From IMG/VR virus record IMGVR_UViG_3300042540_001889, positions 1-26,120 of that record: 26,120 nucleotides of DNA. One strand, written 5' to 3'. This DNA comes from a virus. How positions within the stretch are numbered: the first letter of the stretch is position 1; every line of letters begins with the position of its first letter. This document shows, piece by piece, positions 8,660-19,200 of this stretch. The position numbers and the translations under genes were made by a program. The notes under the pieces were generated by a model that was given only the letters and a program-made list of their open reading frames with translations, was not told where the DNA came from and made no database searches.

Positions 8660-11646
8660 TAGTTAATAGTACAATTTATACTTATATTTATCCCCGAATT
8701 CAAGGAAAGTGTCTCGTTAATATTTCTCTCCGTACAAGTTAGACTTGTAATTGTTAACAAATTACCATTTAAGAAATATGTAAATCCATAGTCATATAGT
8801 TGTGGAAGATATTGTATTAAAGCATTTCTCCACATTGTATTCGTTGGTACATCCGTTAGTCCATACCCAACATAATATAATTCTTTGATTATTATATCAC
8901 CACCGATTCTTAAGTCAACATACCAATTACTTTCAACTGAATTTTGGATACAATCATTTAATGTCAGTCCACTCTGTGTCAACATATTGTTAACCCTATT
9001 AGATAATATACTACTGAAATTACTTACATCCACATCACCATTCAACCAAGGGAATATGTTAAAGTCAGTATATTCAGTTGTGCATGTATAATCAAAAATA
9101 CTAGATATGATGAAACAAGGGTCGACAGGAACAGGAATAAATTGACATCCTCTTTGTCTTCTATAAACAAACTTCTGTCTTTGAAATATTGAATTTTCCA
9201 TTCTAACTCCCGTATTCCATATTGTTGTCGCAGGAATCATTTGTTCCACTAACTTCATCCAAAAAGGGCCAATACCATTTACATAATCAATTAATTTTTG
9301 ATAGGTATATTTGTTATTAGGTAACCCAACAGTACTTTCAGATTCAATATACTTCCAAAAGATTGATTGTAAGGTAGGATATCCTCCTGTTTTACCATCC
9401 GTGATATATTGACGGTTTCTAACATTAATCATGTTCTCCCAAAAAGTTTGAGAGAATTCAAAAAACGTTTTCTTTTTTGGTTCTGGGTTTATAAATGTAG
9501 AATCAACTCCGCCAGGTACAGGATATCCAACTGTTAGTCCTGATTCAGGAATCGGATAGTCATATCTTCTTGATTGAGTCCAAACATCATATACTAAACC
9601 TTGCGCTGGATTTAAGAAAAGGTCAACGTTTTTAACATTCAAAACTAACTTTTCATCATCAACAAAATAATATGCATTGTAATCTGCACTTGTTGAAACT
9701 CTAATTCTATCATCTTCCTCTAACCAAGACTTATTGTTATCAACCACTTTTCTAAGTTTGAACCCTTCCGTCATATATGGGAAGTCTCTGAATCTATTTA
9801 GATAAAGTTGCCCATAACTAAATGGCGTTAATTGTGTTTGAATATTGAAATTTTGTCCCGTAAATACCTGACCTGTGATAGTGACTTCATCAGGACTTCT
9901 ATGTGATGGAGTTGATTCATACCATCCAGCTCCTAACTGAAAGAAATAACTCTCAGTATTAACAGGTGCCTTTGGAAATCCTTCCAAATCTACAGGATAA
10001 TCATCCAATCTTGTTGTTACATCTTGATATGTGTTTGTGGAAGTAAACGCACTAAAAGTCTGACCTTTTATTTTATACGTCGATCCAGGAATAAAACCTG
10101 GAGTACTCTCAACATATGTTCCTCCTGAAATTGCCGCCCATTGAACACCAAATTGGTCCATATTTATTTTTTGGTCCGCCAAATAAATGTGTTCATTAAA
10201 CTCTATCAATGAATCAGGTGCTCCGATTAATCTTAACATGAATTCAACAGACCTTCTTGTCCCTTTTGATTTGAACAAATAAGATGCATTCAAAATTAAA
10301 TTACGATAAAACGCGTAGTTTAATTCAGTTGGTGTTAAGGCTCTAGCGTATCCAGGATATGTTGGAGTCGAAGTATTTCCGAACACCGAACTTAGAAAGT
10401 TTTCATTTGTTATTGGTGAAAAGTTTGAACTCCATCCAAGTGTTTGTGCCAAGTTAACTAAAAGTTGTGATGGTATATCATTTGAAGGATTGTAACTAAC
10501 TGAATTCATATAAGCTAATGCATCTATGAACTGTTTGATTTGGTCAAAACTTCTTCCGTAAATTTGAAATATCTTCTCAACCTTACGTCCAAGTGTATCG
10601 AATTCTTTAAGGGAATCCGAAACCAAAAATCTTGAAATCAAATTGGTTTTGAATGAATCCAAATTAATCGCAATCGCTTCAAGTTGGGTTAAATAGTTTT
10701 CAAATAAAAATGATTTAATATCTAAATTCCAAGTTCCTTCTTTAGGCCATGTAACTTGTTGATAATCTGTAAAAAATTGTCCCGCCTCATTCTGTTGTGG
10801 AACTTGAAATATTGCAGTATATTCAGGTCTGATAAGTCTGTTCAATAGAAATTTTTGTACCTCATCGAAATCTTCTGCAAATATTCTGTCAACAACAAAA
10901 TCATTTGGTCTTACTTGAAATCCCTCATTAGTTGTAGTCGCAGTTGTACCAAATGGTGCACCTGACACAATAAATTCAATAAATCCTGTTGATAATGTTT
11001 GTGATGGAGTGAATGAAATTACATTAAATATATTATCATTAATCGCAATACAATAATCTAAGTATGTATTATATAAATTTCTATATGGAGAAACCGTAAT
11101 CTCCCTTACTGATAAGTTTGTCGCAGCACTTAATGAATAATCAATATCAAATGGGTTATTGATTCTGCTAGTGTTTATTCTAAATGTAGTTTCATTTAAT
11201 GTTGAATCGTAAACTATATTAGTCGCTGTCGCACCGGTAACGAAATCCTCATTATTGAATTGTATATCTAAAGATGCTGGAAATCTATGAATAATTTCGG
11301 TAATTGAGACTTGAAATCGCTTACTTAATGACCCATACATTGAGAAGTTCAGAACCTGTGACACATCATAGTTCGGATATACTCTGAACTGTGTCGCCAT
11401 TATTCGTCTACTCTCAGTTAAATCACTAATGTTCAATCCCTCCAAACTTATCGGTTCAGAGAATGCCCCAACATTAAAATCTCTAGTTACTCTTTCTGTA
11501 ACCGAAGTTGTGAACTCAAAGTTACCTTGCGTAAGTCCTCCTCCTTCAACTGTTTGTAATCCTACAATATTGTCAGAGAAGGTTGCAGCACCACTACCTG
11601 GCCGTGGTGGGTAAAAAAATTTGGTAGTCCTTTGAGTCGTAGCCAT
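8659..11646 (-). CDS. Large baseplate/tail protein with gpI (TssG/gp7)-like module
   Basis: 995 residues. Around residues 385-480 there is an ordered pattern of an LVNLAQTLGW motif, a stretch reading RNLILNASYLFKSKGT (KGT at 461-463) and a helix with RLIGAP. This resembles the P2 tail protein gpI family, whose members (T4 gp7, T6SS TssG) pair with gp6/J/TssF in the baseplate wedge. That similarity is by eye only. The N-terminus is Gly/Pro-rich, and the middle looks beta-rich. The last 115 residues resemble the C-terminus of the downstream SprB-type protein. The gene starts within a TAATG overlap with the 302-aa gene and ends in another, so three genes are coupled. Structural role is likely; wedge identity is a working idea. 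Confidence 0.7.
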   Translation of the reverse strand: MATTQRTTKFFYPPRPGSGAATFSDNIVGLQTVEGGGLTQGNFEFTTSVTERVTRDFNVGAFSEPISLEGLNISDLTESRRIMATQFRVYPNYDVSQVLNFSMYGSLSKRFQVSITEIIHRFPASLDIQFNNEDFVTGATATNIVYDSTLNETTFRINTSRINNPFDIDYSLSAATNLSVREITVSPYRNLYNTYLDYCIAINDNIFNVISFTPSQTLSTGFIEFIVSGAPFGTTATTTNEGFQVRPNDFVVDRIFAEDFDEVQKFLLNRLIRPEYTAIFQVPQQNEAGQFFTDYQQVTWPKEGTWNLDIKSFLFENYLTQLEAIAINLDSFKTNLISRFLVSDSLKEFDTLGRKVEKIFQIYGRSFDQIKQFIDALAYMNSVSYNPSNDIPSQLLVNLAQTLGWSSNFSPITNENFLSSVFGNTSTPTYPGYARALTPTELNYAFYRNLILNASYLFKSKGTRRSVEFMLRLIGAPDSLIEFNEHIYLADQKINMDQFGVQWAAISGGTYVESTPGFIPGSTYKIKGQTFSAFTSTNTYQDVTTRLDDYPVDLEGFPKAPVNTESYFFQLGAGWYESTPSHRSPDEVTITGQVFTGQNFNIQTQLTPFSYGQLYLNRFRDFPYMTEGFKLRKVVDNNKSWLEEDDRIRVSTSADYNAYYFVDDEKLVLNVKNVDLFLNPAQGLVYDVWTQSRRYDYPIPESGLTVGYPVPGGVDSTFINPEPKKKTFFEFSQTFWENMINVRNRQYITDGKTGGYPTLQSIFWKYIESESTVGLPNNKYTYQKLIDYVNGIGPFWMKLVEQMIPATTIWNTGVRMENSIFQRQKFVYRRQRGCQFIPVPVDPCFIISSIFDYTCTTEYTDFNIFPWLNGDVDVSNFSSILSNRVNNMLTQSGLTLNDCIQNSVESNWYVDLRIGGDIIIKELYYVGYGLTDVPTNTMWRNALIQYLPQLYDYGFTYFLNGNLLTITSLTCTERNINETLSLNSGINISINCTIN

Positions 11647-12554
11647 TAACTAGTTATATTTGTAAAGTTTTTACTGAAATCGATATTATTACCTCTACTT
11701 TGTCTAACCTCATAAAGAAGAGCATTAAATTGGTCTCTAATTTCGTATAGGTTGTATTGTCTGTATATGTTATCGTTAGAGTCGTAGATAGTGTAGATAC
11801 CATCATCAATAGACTTGGTTTGATTACCATATAGAGCAATAGCAAGAGAAGAAATATCGTACTCAACCATTTCAATCTCAATAGATACTGGATTGAAGAA
11901 GGTATTAGAAATAATAATATCTTGGTCAGGCTGTCCGATGTACGGAGTTGCGTTTGGTTTGTTTGTTGGCGATGAAGATGGTGAAAGAGTTAGGAATATC
12001 AAATTTGAGTTTCCTTCAACATATCTATATCTAATTGCCTTTTGCGTTGTATTAACTTCATTTGTCACAACAGGTTCACAGAAAAAACTTGATGTTACAA
12101 CTCTGAAGAAATTAGGAATTTTTGACCCATCAGCATTTAGATATTCAACTCTGAATCCAACCAATCCTTGTGGAACAAATTTGTTTTGATATTGTGTTGG
12201 TACATCAGAAATGTCAATTATAATACCCTTCACGTTCGGTAATGCACTTAATACACCACAATCACTAATTACCGTTCTAATCTCTGCAGGTCTAATATAT
12301 AAAGTGTAAATCCCCAACGCGTTGAACTGATTTGCGGGTAATGTTAAATTATAAAGTCCTCCTAAAACTTCAACCCCAGCATTCCCCCCTGTTTCGGAGT
12401 TTGCGAAGTAAGGTCTTAATATTGTTTGTGCATCCAACTTTGTTAGGACAAATTGGTCTGTCACATCCCTTGTGGGTGTGTAATTCATAATGATATCAAC
12501 ATCCGCTGGTGAAACATCTGAAGGTCTTATTGTACCGTATGAGCCGATTGCCAT
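11646..12554 (-). CDS. Phage structural protein, family not recognised
   Basis: 302 residues beginning MAIGSYGTIRPSDVSPADVD. It has no membrane segment, signal peptide or catalytic motif that I can see. The middle is rich in beta-type alternation; the end (from about 255) has a more helical, charged stretch. It is the first gene of a coupled block with the 995-aa, 711-aa and 101-aa genes, and it follows a 39-nt gap carrying a TATTTATA motif 16 nt before its ATG. Its position in the tail-gene chain suggests a baseplate or tail component. I cannot assign a family. Confidence 0.7.
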   Translation of the reverse strand: MAIGSYGTIRPSDVSPADVDIIMNYTPTRDVTDQFVLTKLDAQTILRPYFANSETGGNAGVEVLGGLYNLTLPANQFNALGIYTLYIRPAEIRTVISDCGVLSALPNVKGIIIDISDVPTQYQNKFVPQGLVGFRVEYLNADGSKIPNFFRVVTSSFFCEPVVTNEVNTTQKAIRYRYVEGNSNLIFLTLSPSSSPTNKPNATPYIGQPDQDIIISNTFFNPVSIEIEMVEYDISSLAIALYGNQTKSIDDGIYTIYDSNDNIYRQYNLYEIRDQFNALLYEVRQSRGNNIDFSKNFTNITS

Positions 12555-12570
12555 ATTCTCTTATTTAATT

Positions 12571-12578
12571 TATAAATA
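12571..12578 (-). promoter_or_regulatory. Candidate promoter element TATTTATA
   Basis: The coding strand reads GTATTTATAAAT, 16 nt before the ATG at 12554, inside a 39-nt gap between two coupled gene blocks. The same motif at a similar distance precedes the starts at 21105 and 6130 (one mismatch). Confidence 0.45.
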
Positions 12579-12593
12579 CTTTATTTCCTTTTT

Positions 12594-13688
12594 TCAATTA
12601 ATTCTTTCTTTATTAACTACGTTGAAAAATCCATATCCATAGTTAATCATATCTCCCAAGTTATCCACTTCACCTAACCTCATCACTCTTTCATAAGCAC
12701 TATTCTTCCCTCTTTCCACGAATACGTTGGTTTGTATTTGAGCTTGGTCAATTACTTTGAGTAAAACCTCATCTTTAGTGATAGGTTGCGCGGTCAAATT
12801 ATTTGATGTTAATCCCGATGATTCTTGGAAGAATATTGTGGTTCCATCATTGTAATCATAGTAATGAACACCAGTAATTGTATAGGCAGTAAATACAGGA
12901 TTTATATCTGATATTGCCCCCCATATTTGTCCATAACTAATTACAGGTACACCAACTTGAAATTTAGGACTACCATACAATGCCAATTCATTAACTCTAG
13001 ATTTTGTATTTCCTGAAACCATGAATGGAATTGTAACATAGTTATTAGATGTCTGAGCCGAAACTACGTTCACAGCGTCTCCCGAAAAAATGTAATCGTA
13101 AGATACAGGTGTCCCAATCCAATTTCCTGTGGATGGTGCAAAAAATGCTTCCCCCTGTGGATTAAAAACTACAACATCGGTAAATGGAACATTGATTGTT
13201 TTTGATACCTTCGTTATACCCCAAGGATTAGTTTGCTCCAAAGTTATAGTATATTGTTTGGTCGCGGTTGTATAAGTATGACTTATTGAATTGGGTGCGT
13301 AAGTTGTTATGGTTTGTTTCGGGCTTCCATCTCCCCAATCCACTCTATACACCGACAAATCCAAAAACTTTTGAAACTCATCCGAAGTATTGTAAACATT
13401 CCATACATATGGATTAGTTGTTGTTGATGAGAATAAAAAGTTTGTTACAACATCTTTTTGTAACACCGCTCCATCAAATGGACTATAATATCCCACATCA
13501 ACCGCAGTTTGTCTTAGTAGTATAGGCACCGATAAATTAGTAAGTAATGATGTCCCATTAGGTCCTGAACTAACAACTTGTGTCATTGCAGAATAAACAC
13601 CAACAGGCGTTCCTTGATAATTTACAACAGACAAGTCCTTTGCAACATTCTCAGGTGAAACAATAAATCTATAGGTATCCTGTGACAT
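12594..13688 (-). CDS. Phage structural protein with PKD-like domain
   Basis: 364 residues. Residues 113-150 carry the hallmarks of a PKD domain: VDWGDGSP at 116-123, then SHTY at 136-139 and YTITL at 146-150. PKD domains are beta-sandwich modules common in surface and secreted proteins, often in adhesion or as spacers. The rest, including a C-terminal helical part with VFVERGKNSAYERV, is not recognised. The start ATG at 13688 overlaps the upstream stop by one base (TAATG), so it is coupled to the 277-aa gene. It is the last gene of its block. The domain call is fairly firm; a virion role is inferred from context. Confidence 0.75.
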   Translation of the reverse strand: MSQDTYRFIVSPENVAKDLSVVNYQGTPVGVYSAMTQVVSSGPNGTSLLTNLSVPILLRQTAVDVGYYSPFDGAVLQKDVVTNFLFSSTTTNPYVWNVYNTSDEFQKFLDLSVYRVDWGDGSPKQTITTYAPNSISHTYTTATKQYTITLEQTNPWGITKVSKTINVPFTDVVVFNPQGEAFFAPSTGNWIGTPVSYDYIFSGDAVNVVSAQTSNNYVTIPFMVSGNTKSRVNELALYGSPKFQVGVPVISYGQIWGAISDINPVFTAYTITGVHYYDYNDGTTIFFQESSGLTSNNLTAQPITKDEVLLKVIDQAQIQTNVFVERGKNSAYERVMRLGEVDNLGDMINYGYGFFNVVNKERIN

Positions 13689-14521
13689 TATTGTGGTGGA
13701 TTTACATACTCATACCATTTTATGGGGATATTGGTCCCCACCCTTTGTCCACTAGTATTAAACACTTGGTAAGTCTGTGTTTCATAATCAAGTCTTACTG
13801 TGTAATAGAAAAACTGTGTATTATCAAAATAAAACTTGTTATTTTTACTCAAGTTGACTTGAGGCCCGTTAGTGAGATCTATTGGATTTGCCCCTCTACC
13901 TGTCATCATTTTTGTAAACTGACCCGTCTTCGCATTAAAAAACTTAGCAGTCATATAAAATGTATTTATGTTAAGGAAATTTCGTTTCTTCAACCAATAC
14001 ACAAAAAACCCTTCCTTATCACCAACATAATCCAAAACAAATTGTGGCTTTCTAATGTTAACCAACGTCCTCTGCATTTGAGTTTCCATAATTAAACCTT
14101 GTTGTGTCGGTAATATGATTGTCAAATAATTTGTTTGTTGCTTCTCATCAGGTGTGTCATAAAAATCCAATTTGAAAAACGAGTTAGCGAATACGTTCTC
14201 ATAATAATATACTTCTTGTGGAGTAAATCCCTCACTTAGATAATCGATTCTCCAATTACTTGAATCATCAAGAGACCCTCCAGAATAAAAGTAAAATTCG
14301 TAATTAATTAAGGTATCATTTGTAGTACCTGTTGCAGGTGCGTGTGCGAATCTTGAGACTTCGAAATCTCTTCCTTTACCTATAACATCTCTAATGGCTT
14401 TCTCCTCATACTCATCAATAGCCAAATCTAACCCCAAATAATCCCACTTGAGTTCAACAGGAATGTTGATTTGTTTGTCAACAAAGCCAGTTTGTTTAAT
14501 TACAAATTTATTCGCACTCAT
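13688..14521 (-). CDS. Phage structural protein, family not recognised
   Basis: 277 residues from the ATG at 14521; a TTG one codon earlier (14524) would also be in frame, but the ATG is the natural choice. The start lies inside the last codons of the 565-aa gene, a 14-nt overlap. The sequence is rich in Tyr, Phe and Asn and looks beta-rich, beginning MSANKFVIKQTGFVDKQIN. No membrane segment or enzyme motif is visible. Context in the baseplate/tail block makes a structural role likely. The family is unknown to me. Confidence 0.7.
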   Translation of the reverse strand: MSANKFVIKQTGFVDKQINIPVELKWDYLGLDLAIDEYEEKAIRDVIGKGRDFEVSRFAHAPATGTTNDTLINYEFYFYSGGSLDDSSNWRIDYLSEGFTPQEVYYYENVFANSFFKLDFYDTPDEKQQTNYLTIILPTQQGLIMETQMQRTLVNIRKPQFVLDYVGDKEGFFVYWLKKRNFLNINTFYMTAKFFNAKTGQFTKMMTGRGANPIDLTNGPQVNLSKNNKFYFDNTQFFYYTVRLDYETQTYQVFNTSGQRVGTNIPIKWYEYVNPPQ

Positions 14522-16205
14522 CAATTAGTGGTTTAATTGCAAAATCAAATCCATCAAGATTATCATTATAATTTATTCCTTCAGGTATCAATCTGAAAAT
14601 CACTTGGGTATACGGATATTGTGCCGAATTCAAAAATGGATAATCAACCCCACGACGTAAGTTGTCAATAAACCCATAGGTATAAATATCTCTCCATCTG
14701 AACTCTTGGTCTGCCGTGGAGTAAAATGCCCAACTCGGTACATTATCAATTAAACCCAATTCAGCGGTCTCTATATAATCCGAAAAAACTTTCAGAACCA
14801 TAGTGTTATGTGGCTTATAATAATAACCTGGTGAATTGGTTGAAAAATTATCCGTAGTCTGAAAAACCTGTTGGTTAAACTTTATCTTATGATAATATGG
14901 TGATACTACACGTTCTACTTGTTCATAGTCATTCCACTCACAAAAATCACCATCCATGACATCTCCAGGTTTCAAATCTGTGTTGTAATAAAATGTTTTA
15001 GTCGCACCATTGGTGAGAGTATATGCCGAAACTGGTATACTTGTGTTTGACCTTTGATTATTTAAGTCCCACCAAGGAGTTGGAGTTTTTGCTAAATTAA
15101 ATTCCCATCCTTGTTTCAAACCAACCCCATTGAATGATTGATTAAAATATCCTGAATAACCCTTATTAACAATAGTAAGACTTATTTCATTCAGTGGTCT
15201 TTTTTGATTATCTAAAAAACCCGCAAAGTCTAAATCATAGTTAGATGTTACATCATATGCATTACTACTAGATTTTTGAGATATTCTTGTAACGTTGTTT
15301 GGAGTTATAGAACTATATTCCAATTTTTTTTCTTCCCCAAATACATTTTTTTCAAATCCCGCTTTTGTAATTGCAAGGTCGTTTAAGTTAGTCAACACCT
15401 TATATTTTTTTACATAATATTTTGACCTAGTTTCTGTTAAGTTGTCAGGGTTAATTACCCTCCTAAACGTTCCAATCGTGCCATTACTAAATGTGGCTCC
15501 TGTAAATCCAATGTTAAATAAATTAAAAACATGTGTACTACTTCCAAACAATCCATTACCAATGGAATATACCTGAAATATATTAGAACCCCTATAAGTT
15601 AAAGATAACTCAACGTATTCTCCTGTAGTTAGTCCATGAGGAGCAACACAAACAAATGAAACCAACCCATTACCATTTTGCGTAGTATTCCTGATTGAGA
15701 ATGGTATTCCACTAGACGCAATCCAATTGACATCATTATTTGTTGTCGAGTAGTATGTTAATTGTCTATTACTATCATTCTCGTACGGGTATGTTAAGTA
15801 ATACATCCAATTATAAGTGTAGGCACTTTTTGCTTTGTACTGAAAGTGATTGTCCCCCACATTAGGTCTATAAAAATCAAACTCGTAATATTGAGGAAAC
15901 CCTCTCCATATCCCACTTTGTTTTGAACCTACAGGGTCACTGTAATAAAGGTTGTATTGGAAAGGTAAATAAGTTGTTGTACCAGTATACGTGTTGTCAT
16001 ACAAGTATGTAATCTTGAAGGTAGGTCTGAATATCGTACTAGTCTGTCTCTCATCATCATAAATCTGAGCCAAATTCAAGGTCGAAGTCCTATCATACTC
16101 AGTGAGTTCTTGACTCTGCTCCTGAAGCGTTACAGAAAGTTCCTCATCTAAAGATGGGGCTCCCTTATATCTAAGTCCACTCGGTATTATTGTATACTTA
16201 TTCAT
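14508..16205 (-). CDS. Large phage structural protein, family not recognised
   Basis: 565 residues, very rich in Tyr, Asn and Thr, with a beta-rich look. A segment near 190 reads APHGLTTGEYVEL, a turn seen repeatedly in phage tail and fibre proteins, though it is not diagnostic. No signal peptide or membrane segment is visible. The start codon overlaps the end of the upstream 1635-aa gene (ATGAATAA, 8 nt), and its own end overlaps the next gene by 14 nt, so the three are translationally linked. By position after gp6 and the 1635-aa gene it may be a baseplate part such as a gp8 counterpart, but I see no sequence proof of that. Confidence 0.7.
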   Translation of the reverse strand: MNKYTIIPSGLRYKGAPSLDEELSVTLQEQSQELTEYDRTSTLNLAQIYDDERQTSTIFRPTFKITYLYDNTYTGTTTYLPFQYNLYYSDPVGSKQSGIWRGFPQYYEFDFYRPNVGDNHFQYKAKSAYTYNWMYYLTYPYENDSNRQLTYYSTTNNDVNWIASSGIPFSIRNTTQNGNGLVSFVCVAPHGLTTGEYVELSLTYRGSNIFQVYSIGNGLFGSSTHVFNLFNIGFTGATFSNGTIGTFRRVINPDNLTETRSKYYVKKYKVLTNLNDLAITKAGFEKNVFGEEKKLEYSSITPNNVTRISQKSSSNAYDVTSNYDLDFAGFLDNQKRPLNEISLTIVNKGYSGYFNQSFNGVGLKQGWEFNLAKTPTPWWDLNNQRSNTSIPVSAYTLTNGATKTFYYNTDLKPGDVMDGDFCEWNDYEQVERVVSPYYHKIKFNQQVFQTTDNFSTNSPGYYYKPHNTMVLKVFSDYIETAELGLIDNVPSWAFYSTADQEFRWRDIYTYGFIDNLRRGVDYPFLNSAQYPYTQVIFRLIPEGINYNDNLDGFDFAIKPLIDECE

Positions 16206-19200
16206 CTACAGAATACTTTGTTTTGAATTTATCCAAAGAGGTTTGTCCGACAATAGTTCCAAAATAAAATTGGAATGGTGCCCCAACCACAAATTTTTGT
16301 TTCAATGCTCCCGTTGCAATGTATTGGCCATTACCGACTGTACCATTGACATTGAATATATATCCTCGTGCATTCAAATCATTAGATTCTGAATTGTTAC
16401 TCCAAAAATATGGAGTATCAGATGCATATCTATCTAAAGACTGATATCTCACATTTTGCACAATATCGGAAGATGCTGTCGCCCAGTTATTATTTTGATT
16501 ACCAAAAATAATATTAGTGTCACTAAGTCTCCACTGATAGAATGGAACCACCTGTGATTTTATACTATAAGGGTATGGATAATAGCCTATGTCATCGGTA
16601 CCTCTGAAATTTATTCTACCAGGTGCCAGATAATCTTTAGTTTGTAAATCTTCCGTAGTAGACGAAAACCATACTGCAATCGTTGGATTCTTTTCAGTAC
16701 CTAAAATCTGTGTAGGTGGATTTGTATCACCCGAGAAAGCGTCATAATATTCAGGTGAAAAATTAATATTTCCAATTTCACTATTAATTGACAACAGTTG
16801 AGCAAGGTCTCCATCTATTCTTCTTTCAGGTCTCGAAAATAATTGATTAATGGAGTTATCTCCTGCAGGTATTAATTGTTGTAAGAAATTTTCATCAGTA
16901 ATTCTTGAAATTACAAACAAATTAATCAAATCAGATGTATCTCCATAGCTTGTTGGATTTATGTTAGGTAATATAAATCCTCGAGTTGTAGGGTCAAAAG
17001 TTATCTCAGAATAGAAATAATCTTTCATTCCCAAATTTATGATAGTGGTAGGGTATAATAAGTTCAAATCATTAATACCTCCATCTTGTTTGTTTACTAT
17101 TTTTCCAACAAATTTGTTTGTTATAAAACTGTATGGGCTACTTCTATAATAAAAGTTGTTACTATCCCGATTATAATAAACAACATCTTCACAAAACATA
17201 ACTTCCCTAACCCGATTTTGTGTGTTGAAAAACGTATTAACTTGTATCGGAAAGAAATATAATGAACCGTTAATCCAATTGTTCATAAATGATTGGGCAA
17301 GTACTCCTCTACAAAGACCATAGAAAAATCTGAATCTATATCCCCACTCATTAAAGTTACTTATATCCTTTCCCAAATCTCTTAAAGGTCTTCGTAAGAA
17401 CATATAACAACCTCTCTCAACCGCATCCTTTGTAGTACACTCTTGATTAACCTCAAAATTACTCCCAAATCCTTGGTAACAATCCAAACCGACCATATTT
17501 TCACAATTAAAAGACGATAATACAGTTGTATAGTTGGGTAAACCTTCGGCATCAGCAAAAGGGATTTCAGCACCTAAACTATATGGTGGTAAACCTAATG
17601 ACGCATCTAATTCTGGAATTTCATAAAAAACAAAATTATTGTTTTGTTGTAACAGAGCAGGATTTGTCTGCCACGAACTTCCATTAAGAGCGTCAGATGA
17701 TGGTAATCTATCAGTTCTCATCACATTAATAACTTTAGATGAAATTGACATAGGATTAGCCGACAAAGAAGGATAAGCATTCGGTGTATAGTATTCATAT
17801 CTTACGTCGTTATAGTTGAAAAAAAGCGAAAGTATTTGTGATACTAGACCAGCGATCGAAAGACCAAATAAAACATTCAATAGTAAAATTAACCCTCCAA
17901 TTCCTCCACTTGCAAAAACAAGTGGAGCCAGAAGTCCAAAAGATGCAGGTGCTAAAATAAGGGGAGCTAATGGTGATATATTAAATCCAGTTATATTTGA
18001 AAATATATAAGAAGCTCCAGAAACATCCTCGGATTCATCGTATTTTGCCGCATTTCGATTTATAGAATAAAAATCATTGTTAGTTTTAGTAACCATAGCA
18101 GTTACTCCTCCCATATTCTTATCGTTTAATCTATTTATATTAGAGTTCGCATCGATGCTTCCATAGTAACCTACTGTTGAAGTTGTGAATCCCGAAAAAT
18201 CACTACCAGGTGTAAAAAAATAAGAAGGATAAAACATTCCGTTCTGGTTAAATGGTTGAACAGATATATTAGTTTGATTTAATTTTTGTATTGGGATATT
18301 AACTCTTGTTTGAGCGGTAATTACCAAATTAGTATCATCAATATTTTTACCAAATAATGCCCCCAATGAATATTCATTATTATATTTCGGAGAATATGGG
18401 TCAACCCCCCTTTGTAAAATAAGAATGAATTGGTCTTCAATGTCAGAAAATGCATCTAATGGACTTATTAAATAATCATTTTCATTTCTCGTATATCCAG
18501 CTCCAATTCCGGCGACCTTCCTTTGTTTAGCTAAAATTACTCGTGTTGGAGAGACAATTACATTTGGGAAAGCTTCTAGAGTTTCAATATTCCATATCTT
18601 AATAGCATCTGCAACTGTAATAGCAGTAACCACTTGATAATATTCTCTGTCTTGCGGATAAACTTGTCTTGTTATAGTACTACCTGTAGGTAATGTATAT
18701 AAAACAGTTTGGTCAGTCGTTTGAGTAACAGCATAACTAACATTAATTGAAGTTGCTTGTTGAATTGTTGTTCCAGTAATTCCATTAACAATATTATTTT
18801 CAGTTTGAGCAGTAAACAAAAAGTTTTTATCTGTTGTAGTTGCAGGATCCACCGAAGTTAGTAATTGACCTGATTCGTAAAACTGATTGGATAATACTGT
18901 TATTGTATTGTCAAAGTGAAATTTACCAAAGTTTGAATCTTTTGCAAAAGTTACTTTTATTTTATTAAGGTTGTCAAAATATGAAGGTCTCGTATTGAAT
19001 ATGTTTATACGTTCTCCAATAGTTAAACTTTCAGAAAAAGCAAAATGTTTTCTTTCATCAGATTCATCTGATAAAAATTTAACTACCGACGATTTTGGTG
19101 TTTTGAAAACATTCAAATCTGCAACATCATCATTATTTCCAGCAATTGCCTGTGCAAAAATATCAGACTTTATTTGTACATCATCAGATGGAGTACCATC

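Noticed and set aside
11654-12189. Plus- and minus-strand small open frames inside the 302-aa gene
   Set aside because: They overlap a longer frame fully, have no plausible start context and no recognisable protein features.
14681-14688. A further TATTTATA on the coding strand
   Set aside because: It lies inside the 565-aa gene, far from any start; taken as a chance hit in AT-rich DNA.
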